Shown one piece after another: positions 4,724 through 10,265 of a stretch of 10,265 nucleotides of DNA (the first letter of the stretch is position 1; the number at the start of each line of letters is the position of its first letter). This stretch comes from Patescibacteria group bacterium (GTDB lineage: Bacteria > Patescibacteriota > Minisyncoccia > Moranbacterales > UBA1568): the NCBI GenBank assembly GCA_030916545.1, contig JAUPWI010000071.1, forward strand, positions 1 to 10,265. Direction: 5' to 3'. The notes beneath the pieces are model-generated. The model made no database searches. It was not told the origin of the DNA and worked only from the letters and a program-made list of their open reading frames with translations. Made by a program: the position numbers and the translations under genes.

Positions 4724-6175
4724 ATGGCCATCGCGCGCAAGCTTGCCTACAATGTGATCTTCAACTCCATACTCAAGGTGGTATCGACGGTGGTACTCTC
4801 GCTGTTTCTCGTCCGGTTGGTTACGGGATACCTTGGGCAGGATGGTTTCGGAAAGTATGCGACGGTACTCGCGTTTTTTTCGTTTTTTTCTGCTGTCGGG
4901 GATCTCGGGCTCGGGCAGGTGACGGCTCGTGAGATAGCCAAGGAGGGAGCCGATGAGAAGCGCATCCTGGGAAACGTTATCGGTTTACGGCTTGTGAGCT
5001 CGGCCCTCCTCATCCTGATAGCCCCGGCTGTCATCATCTTTTTTGACTATTCTCCCGAGGTGAAATGGGGTGTCCTCATTGTTGCTTGTGCCTCTCTGTT
5101 CAGTTCATTGTCCCTGGTGATGAACGGCGTCTTTCAGAAAAGAATCGCGATGGATCGGGTCGCCATGGCGGAATTCATCGGGAAGCTTCTTCAAGTGAGC
5201 CTCATCGCGCTTGTCGTAAAATTCGATCTCGGATTCTTGCCGATAGTCTTCTCGGTCCTGATCGCCCTTGCTTTCAACGTGACGACCGTCCTTTTGATCA
5301 GTCGCCGATTCATTCGTTTCCGTCCGCGTTTCGACATCCCATTTTGGAAGGCCTTCCTGCACGAATCTCTGCCGATGGGAGCTACGGCCATCATCACTTT
5401 CGCGTATTTCAAGACCGATACGATACTCCTGTCCTTGCTTCAAACCAGTGCCGATGTCGGCATCTACAATGTTGCCTATAAGATTATCGAAAATCTCGTC
5501 TTTTTCCCCGCCATGCTCGCGGGTCTGATCCTGCCTCTCTTGGCCCGCTGTTTCCTTTCGGATAGGAAAAAATTCGTAGAAATCGCCAATAAGACATTCA
5601 AGGTATTCGTTATTATCGTCCTTCCAGTCGTCTTGGGAACCTTTTTTTTGGCCCAGGATATCGTACAGATCATCAGCGGTCCTGAGTTTTCAGCCTCAGC
5701 CCCCGTATTGCGTATCCTCGCTTTCTCCCTGGCATGTATTTTTTTCGGACATTTTTTCAATATGATACTCATAGTCGGGCATATGCAAAAAAAATTGATG
5801 CAGGCGCTGCTGTTTGTCGCGGCTTTCAATATCGCACTGAACCTGTTTATCGTTTCCCGGTATTCATACTTTGGAGCGGCTACGGCAGCCGTTTTGACTG
5901 AGGCGCTCGTGGTGCTTCTGACTGGCTCCCTGGTGTACCGAAAACTGCGTTTTTTCCCCCGATTCGCCGGTATCGGTCGGGTGATGGCCTCCGCTTCTGG
6001 TATGGCAGCCACCCTCTATCTTCTTGTGGGATCCCCGTTCATCGTGGCGGGCAGTGTTTCTTTGGGAGTATATGGCGGCCTTCTATGGGTAACTCGGGCG
6101 ATTTCTTCCGATGAAGTGATGAGTTTGTTCGTGAAAGGGGACGATGAGTCGGTCGAGGCGCCGATGATTTCCTGA
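4724..6175 (+). CDS. Wzx-like polysaccharide flippase (MATE/PST superfamily)
   Basis: Predicted membrane transporter that flips lipid-linked oligosaccharide from the cytoplasmic to the outer face of the membrane. The 483 residues are the usual size for a 12-14-helix Wzx/PST protein and are strongly hydrophobic throughout. The N-terminal pattern fits the family: an amphipathic KLAYNVIFNSILKVVSTVV start, LVTGYLGQDGFGKYATVLAF (32-51), then GDLGLGQVTAREIAKE (59-74). A central PMGATAIITFAYFKTDTILLSLLQTSADVGIYNVAYKI stretch (216-253) is typical of flippases. The acidic tail after about 462 is cytoplasmic. It follows khpB by 14 bases and precedes the glycosyltransferases, so it probably exports their product. 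The substrate cannot be told from sequence. Peptidoglycan flippase MurJ is a less likely alternative given the polysaccharide neighbours. Confidence 0.88.
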   Translation: MAIARKLAYNVIFNSILKVVSTVVLSLFLVRLVTGYLGQDGFGKYATVLAFFSFFSAVGDLGLGQVTAREIAKEGADEKRILGNVIGLRLVSSALLILIAPAVIIFFDYSPEVKWGVLIVACASLFSSLSLVMNGVFQKRIAMDRVAMAEFIGKLLQVSLIALVVKFDLGFLPIVFSVLIALAFNVTTVLLISRRFIRFRPRFDIPFWKAFLHESLPMGATAIITFAYFKTDTILLSLLQTSADVGIYNVAYKIIENLVFFPAMLAGLILPLLARCFLSDRKKFVEIANKTFKVFVIIVLPVVLGTFFLAQDIVQIISGPEFSASAPVLRILAFSLACIFFGHFFNMILIVGHMQKKLMQALLFVAAFNIALNLFIVSRYSYFGAATAAVLTEALVVLLTGSLVYRKLRFFPRFAGIGRVMASASGMAATLYLLVGSPFIVAGSVSLGVYGGLLWVTRAISSDEVMSLFVKGDDESVEAPMIS

Positions 6176-6270
6176 TTTCTGGGCATTTTTCCGAATCTCG
6201 GTGGATATGACGTTTGACGCGGCGGCAAGAAGGGCGTTTCAGTTAGCCGGGGATTTGAGGATGAAATTGT

Positions 6271-7134
6271 ATGATGCAACAAAGTACGACTTCCGAGGTG
6301 GTAGCAGCCATCCTTGTGAATTATGAGAGTGGAGAGGGCCTGGTTGCGGCCATTTGGTCTTTGGTTCAGCTTAGACGAGCCCCGGATGTGTTTATCGTTG
6401 TGGATAACGCCTCCCGGGATGATTCCCTCCACCTTGCTCAGAAGGATTTTCCTCGACTGGTCGTGATCCGCAATGCCGAGAATGTCGGATTCGCGAAAGC
6501 GGTCAATCAGGGAGTGAGGAAAGCGAGGGAGCTTGGGACGACGCATGTCTGGCTTTTCAACCCGGATGCGCGGGCGAGAAGCGATGCGCTCGCTGAACTC
6601 ATCCTTGCTTCACGGAACATGCCCCGGGCCCTTTTCTCGCCGATCATCTTTGATGATGAGGGAAAAGTATGGTTTTCCGGCGGAGAACTCTCCTGGTGGC
6701 GTATGCGGGCTTTCCATCGGAAATCGACGTGTCCTCCGGACAGAGACCAGGAATTCCTGACCGGGTGCGCCCTCTTTATTCCCCTGGCGACCATGGACGT
6801 CATCGGGGACTTCGATGAGGATTATTTCTTGTATTACGAGGATGCCGATTTCTGTCTGCGGGCGAAAAAAGCCGGATTTCAGCTTTGCATGGTGTCGAAG
6901 GCGGCAGTTGACCATGCGGAAGTGAGCCGCACATACGCTCGAAAAGTCTACTATCTGGTTTATTCTGGCCTCCTTTTTTTCTTCAAACACACATCTGGCA
7001 TGAAAGCGGGATATATGAGAACATATGTTACAATACGGAAATTAAAGAATCGGCTTGATTGCTTGCTTTTTGGAGGGGAGGAAGCTGCTCTTGTACGGCA
7101 GGCTTATGTGGATTTCTTCCGAAGAATACGTTGA
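6271..7134 (+). CDS. GT2-family glycosyltransferase (rhamnosyltransferase-like)
   Basis: Predicted cytoplasmic, membrane-associated GT-A enzyme adding a sugar from a nucleotide-sugar donor to a growing lipid-linked glycan. In its 287 residues: the opening VAAILVNYES (11-20), the nucleotide-binding FIVVDNASRDDS (41-52), NVGFAKAVNQG (71-81), the NPDA motif (97-100) that stands in for DXD in WbbL/RfbF-type enzymes, and the acceptor-side FDEDYFLYYEDADFCLRAKKAGF (181-203) with a likely catalytic acid. The C-terminus has a hydrophobic, basic stretch (about 226-260) that may bind membrane. GAGG at 6257-6260 is a fair Shine-Dalgarno ten bases before the ATG; a second ATG follows directly. The 95 bases between the flippase and this gene show no terminator or clear promoter. 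Donor and acceptor are unknown. Confidence 0.9.
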   Translation: MMQQSTTSEVVAAILVNYESGEGLVAAIWSLVQLRRAPDVFIVVDNASRDDSLHLAQKDFPRLVVIRNAENVGFAKAVNQGVRKARELGTTHVWLFNPDARARSDALAELILASRNMPRALFSPIIFDDEGKVWFSGGELSWWRMRAFHRKSTCPPDRDQEFLTGCALFIPLATMDVIGDFDEDYFLYYEDADFCLRAKKAGFQLCMVSKAAVDHAEVSRTYARKVYYLVYSGLLFFFKHTSGMKAGYMRTYVTIRKLKNRLDCLLFGGEEAALVRQAYVDFFRRIR

Positions 7135-7927
7135 TCCCGAATATTCTCTCATTACGGTGAATTATCAGAGCGCCTTCTTGATTGGGCGTCTGTTTCGGAG
7201 TCTCCCTCCGGATTTCGCCTTGAAGGGAGAAATGATCATCGTGAATAATGATATCGAGGAAAGCCAGCTGCTCAGAAGAATGTTCGAAGGAAGGCTGTCT
7301 ATCAGTATCATTGAAATGAAAGATAACCTCGGATTTTCCGTCGCCTGCAACCGCGGTGCCGAAGCGGCGAAGGGAAGGGTTTTGTTTTTCCTCAATCCGG
7401 ATACGGAACTCCTTCCGGCCTCTTTGGAGGGATGGTTTCGGAGTCATATCGGGAGCGCGAAAATGATTCTGGCCCCGAAATTGATTCAGAACGGCCGGGA
7501 AGAGCCGTGGAGCAGCGGAGGACTCATATCCCCTTGGCGGATTCTCCTGCAGAATCTTTTTCCGTTTCCCCGTCTCTGGACTTTCCTTTCCCGGAAGTCG
7601 CCTGCCTGGGTGAGCGGTGCGGCACTCGCCTTGAAGAAGGAGGACTTTCATTTCTTGGGTGGTTTTGATGAGGGATACTTTCTCTACTACGAAGATGTCG
7701 ACTTCTGTCGCCGAGCCATAGAACAGGGTTTCCATATCCGGAAGAGCGACGAGATATCGTGTCTCCATCACGGAGGCAGAAGCCATAGGGATGGAGCAAA
7801 GAAACAGAAGCGGGCTTATTTCGACTCACAGGATCGCTATATTCGAAAGTATTACGGTCCCGTGGGGTGTTCCTTCCTTCGTCTGTTGCGAGCGCTTCGC
7901 TTTTCCCTCTCTCGTATCCTATGCTGA
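7106..7927 (+). CDS. GT2-family glycosyltransferase, second copy type
   Basis: Second GT-A enzyme of the same broad group, 273 residues from the ATG at 7106. That start is chosen because family homology begins at YSLITVNYQS (13-22) and CAGG lies four to seven bases upstream; the frame also has an earlier ATG at 7055 that would give a longer overlap. Motifs are MIIVNND (43-49), DNLGFSVACNRG (73-84), NPDT (97-100), SGAALALKKEDF (170-181) and FDEGYFLYYEDVDFCRRAIEQGF (187-209). The usual Asp of the VDN motif is Asn here (VNN). It overlaps the previous glycosyltransferase by 29 bases and resembles it throughout, so an old duplication with divergence is likely. Its donor sugar is not predictable from the sequence. 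Confidence 0.88.
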   Translation: MWISSEEYVDPEYSLITVNYQSAFLIGRLFRSLPPDFALKGEMIIVNNDIEESQLLRRMFEGRLSISIIEMKDNLGFSVACNRGAEAAKGRVLFFLNPDTELLPASLEGWFRSHIGSAKMILAPKLIQNGREEPWSSGGLISPWRILLQNLFPFPRLWTFLSRKSPAWVSGAALALKKEDFHFLGGFDEGYFLYYEDVDFCRRAIEQGFHIRKSDEISCLHHGGRSHRDGAKKQKRAYFDSQDRYIRKYYGPVGCSFLRLLRALRFSLSRILC

Positions 7928-9177
7928 TTCTACGTTTTTTTCTCTTTCTGCTCCCGTTTCAATTCGCTCTCTCGCCCAGCGATGGCGTTGACCTTCCCGT
8001 CGCGCGGGTTCTCGCGGCGAGTATATTTATCGTGTGGATTCTTTCAGGTATATGGAAACGGACATTGCGTGTCCAATGGGGCCTGCAGACGGCATTTTTT
8101 CTCTCTTTCGGGTTCTTCCTCGCCGTATCGGTCTCCGTTGCGGATGAATCTGCTTGGGCATGGCGGAAATTCTTCTTTCTAGCTTCATTCCTGCCGCTCT
8201 ATTTCATATTTCTTGAAAAGATAAGCGAACACGAGCACCAGGGATTGGCGCTCGTGCGCTCTTTTGTCCTTGGGGCCTGCCTCTCAGCCTTGGTCGGGAT
8301 TCTTCAGGTGGCCGCACAGCTTCTGATACCCATCGAAACGCTTTTTGCATGGTGGACACGCACCCTCCTCCCGTTTTTTCTTGGTGATACCTTTGCTGCA
8401 GTCGTCGCCGAATACCCGAGTCTGCTCGCGAATATCTCCGGGGAAACAGTGATGCGGGCCTCAGCCTTTTTCCCGGATCCCCATATGCATGGTTTCTTCT
8501 TAGGCTTGGCGCTCCCTTTCGCGATATTCTTTGCCTGGAAGGACAAGACGGCCTTCTGGAAGTGGGGAGCGGGCATCCTCTTCGTCGCCGATCTGCTCAC
8601 CTTCTCTCGGGGGGCATACCTAGGTCTCATGTTTGCGTGTGTCGGCTTTATAGCGTATCTTGTTTCTCAGAAGAAGGGAAACGTAAGAAAGCTTTTCATC
8701 GGGATGTGCCTGGTCGTGACCGTCTTCCTGATCCCCAACCCGATTACGGAACGTTTTTGGTCGAGTTTCTCTCGGCAAGACGGATCTGTCGCGGCCAGAT
8801 TGGCGCTCTATCAAGGAGCAGTATCCAGTATCGGTGAACGTCCTTTGATGGGTGTCGGTCTCGGGAATTATCCGTTGGTGGTGAAGCCGTCAGCGGAGAG
8901 GCGTGATCCGATATATGTGCATAACCTCTGGCTCGATCTTGCTGTCGAAATCGGTTTTATTGGTACCGCGTTCCTGCTCCTCTTCTTTATGAGGACGTTA
9001 TGGATCGAATATACCCGCTGTCGCCAAGGAACGGAATGGCTTTCATTAGCCGTCATCGGTTCATTGTTGATATTTTTCGGACATTCGCTTGTCGAAACGC
9101 CGATTTTTTCAGTGCAGGTTTTGCCGATACTTCTTTTGGTCCTTGCGTTAGGAAACAGGTCTTATGATCAGAAATGA
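7921..9177 (+). CDS. O-antigen polymerase/ligase-like membrane protein (Wzy_C family)
   Basis: Polytopic membrane protein of the Wzy/WaaL superfamily, which polymerises or transfers undecaprenyl-linked glycans outside the membrane. With ATG at 7921 it has 418 residues; the ATG overlaps the TGA of the previous gene by seven bases (the frame also extends to a GTG at 7867). Hydrophobic segments cover most of the protein. Family marks are RASAFFPDPHMHGFFLGLALP (179-199), the SRGAYLGL stretch (229-236), a soluble loop with RLALYQGAVSSIGERPLMGVGLGNYPL (293-319), and the VHNLWLDLAVEIGFIG signature (333-348), whose His is typical of the Wzy_C loop. Whether it acts as polymerase, ligase or protein O-glycosyltransferase cannot be decided. 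No Shine-Dalgarno is visible; translational coupling is likely. Confidence 0.87.
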   Translation: MLILRFFLFLLPFQFALSPSDGVDLPVARVLAASIFIVWILSGIWKRTLRVQWGLQTAFFLSFGFFLAVSVSVADESAWAWRKFFFLASFLPLYFIFLEKISEHEHQGLALVRSFVLGACLSALVGILQVAAQLLIPIETLFAWWTRTLLPFFLGDTFAAVVAEYPSLLANISGETVMRASAFFPDPHMHGFFLGLALPFAIFFAWKDKTAFWKWGAGILFVADLLTFSRGAYLGLMFACVGFIAYLVSQKKGNVRKLFIGMCLVVTVFLIPNPITERFWSSFSRQDGSVAARLALYQGAVSSIGERPLMGVGLGNYPLVVKPSAERRDPIYVHNLWLDLAVEIGFIGTAFLLLFFMRTLWIEYTRCRQGTEWLSLAVIGSLLIFFGHSLVETPIFSVQVLPILLLVLALGNRSYDQK

Positions 9178-10265
9178 TGCTTTCCCTTTTCTCGTAGTCT
9201 GCATCTGGCTGCTTCCGTTCGCTTCATTTCAATTTCTTCCCTTCGGCATACCTTTGTATCCTATAGAAATAGTCTTGCTTATCGCAAGCCCTTTTCTCTT
9301 GAACGGAGGAATACGCGAGGTATTCGGTGTGCCCGTCGCCCGGAAGATAGCGCTTTTCTCGGTCATCCTGCTTGGAGGAGTTCTCTTGTCGTACATGACC
9401 CATCCGTACACACTTACCGGTCTCGGGCAGATAAAAAGCTTTTTCCTGATGCCCATGATCTTTTGGGTCTTGATGACGCCTCTTGTAGGCGACCTGGATC
9501 ATCGGCAGCGGGTATTCCAGCACCTTCGCTTGATGTTCACCTGGGCCGCCGTTGTTGCCCTGCTGGACGGATTTTCGGGCGGCTTCACGTACGATCATCG
9601 TCTGAGTGCCTGGTTCGATTCGCCGAACCTCCTTGCGATATTTTTCCTTCCTGGAGTGATACTTTGGTGGGCGCACTTGCTTTCGGAGAAGATTGTTCGC
9701 GTATCGGATGCATTTTCGTGGCTGGCGGTTACGACCGTATTCTTGTTGACCCAGTCGTACGGCGCTTTCGGAGCCGCTGTCGTGGCAGGTGTCTCTTTCC
9801 TGTGGATATCTCGTGGGCATGTGTCTCGGAAGCCTCTATTATGGAGAATGGCGACATTCACTCTCATTCTTGCGGGATTGGGTCTGTTTTTCGGCGGAGG
9901 GGCAGCTGTGGAGAAATGGGACATGCTGGTGAGCGGTAACGAACGGTCCTCTCTTTCGTCGAGACTCATGATTTGGCGTTCGGCGGTACGAATGATACAA
10001 GATTCGCCTTGGACCGGTATCGGTCCGGGGCGTTTCCAGTCCGTCTATCTTGAATATCAACAGTTTTATCCACCCTATCTTGAATGGGCCGTCCCCCATC
10101 CGCATAATCTGTTTTTAGCGGTTTGGCTTGCTTCGGGGGCCATCGGCGTACTGGCGGGCGTGTGGTTATGTATCTTCTTGTTTCGCTTCCTGAAACGAAT
10201 ACCGGCAAAAGAAGAAAGAGCGCTTATGACGGCGCTCCTGCTCGGGATGTTTGCCTCAGGATTAG
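9164..10265 (+). CDS. Second O-antigen polymerase/ligase-like protein, C-terminus missing
   Basis: Another Wzy/WaaL-type polytopic membrane protein, open from ATG at 9164 to the right edge: 367 residues with no stop. The start overlaps the end of the preceding gene by 14 bases, with AGG at 9157-9159 close upstream. Signatures are RLSAWFDSPNLLAIFFLPG (146-164), LTQSYGAFGAAVVAG (195-209), RLMIWRSAVRMIQDSPWTGIGPGRF (267-291) and the Wzy_C core PHPHNLFLAVWLASGAIGVL (311-330). Little of it aligns by eye with the previous protein beyond these family positions, so the two are not a recent duplication. The end of the protein lies outside the window. Which of the pair polymerises and which ligates is open. 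Confidence 0.85.
   Translation, partial: MIRNDAFPFLVVCIWLLPFASFQFLPFGIPLYPIEIVLLIASPFLLNGGIREVFGVPVARKIALFSVILLGGVLLSYMTHPYTLTGLGQIKSFFLMPMIFWVLMTPLVGDLDHRQRVFQHLRLMFTWAAVVALLDGFSGGFTYDHRLSAWFDSPNLLAIFFLPGVILWWAHLLSEKIVRVSDAFSWLAVTTVFLLTQSYGAFGAAVVAGVSFLWISRGHVSRKPLLWRMATFTLILAGLGLFFGGGAAVEKWDMLVSGNERSSLSSRLMIWRSAVRMIQDSPWTGIGPGRFQSVYLEYQQFYPPYLEWAVPHPHNLFLAVWLASGAIGVLAGVWLCIFLFRFLKRIPAKEERALMTALLLGMFASGL

Noticed and set aside
6176..6270. Terminator or promoter in the 95-base gap before the first glycosyltransferase
   Set aside because: No hairpin with a T tract was found, and TTGACG near 6214 has no suitable -10 at 16-18 bases.
6207..6326. Short open frame of 39 codons between flippase and first glycosyltransferase
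   Set aside because: It overlaps the glycosyltransferase start, shows no recognisable protein features, and is short enough to occur by chance.
7028..7786. Minus-strand open frame of 252 codons opposite the second glycosyltransferase
   Set aside because: The plus-strand frame carries all GT2 motifs; the antisense translation is rich in Arg, Pro and Gln as expected from a mirror frame.
9224..9820. Minus-strand open frame of 198 codons at the right end
   Set aside because: It is antisense to the second polymerase/ligase-like gene, whose membrane-protein frame runs uninterrupted from 9164 to the edge.

Overview
This window spans a bacterial chromosomal origin region and the start of a surface-polysaccharide gene cluster. 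On the left, dnaN (cut by the window edge) and dnaA lie on the minus strand. A spacer of 272 bases between them carries DnaA-box-like sites, a run of DnaA-trio-like triplets and an AT-rich stretch, so it is the best oriC candidate. Divergent from dnaA, on the plus strand, is the classic origin-linked operon rpmH-rnpA-yidC-jag (khpB). This is the arrangement known from Bacillus and many other bacteria.

From about 4.7 kb to the right edge there is a tightly packed plus-strand polysaccharide block: a Wzx/MATE-fold flippase, two GT2 glycosyltransferases, and two O-antigen polymerase/ligase-like membrane proteins (the second cut by the window edge). Three of the four junctions are gene overlaps of 29, 7 and 14 bases. 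The exception is a 95-base gap between the flippase and the first glycosyltransferase. The likely scheme, inferred from families, is that the GT2 enzymes build a lipid-linked glycan on the cytoplasmic face, the flippase moves it across the membrane, and one or both Wzy/WaaL-like proteins polymerise it or transfer it to an acceptor.

Organism: a bacterium using the standard stop codons (TAA, TAG and TGA all end recognisable proteins). Several features would fit a reduced-genome lineage such as the Candidate Phyla Radiation (Patescibacteria): a KhpB without the Jag N-terminal domain, a short YidC, few Shine-Dalgarno sequences, and no yidD, mnmE, mnmG or rsmG at the usual place. This is an inference; no 16S rRNA or other phylogenetic marker was compared. 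No mobile element, tRNA, rRNA, CRISPR array or toxin system was seen.

Most genes belong to well-known families. The most noteworthy structure is in the origin: a box/spacer/triplet/AT-rich layout like the Bacillus basal unwinding system, and two perfect DnaA boxes placed exactly over the proposed start codon and the stop codon of dnaA.
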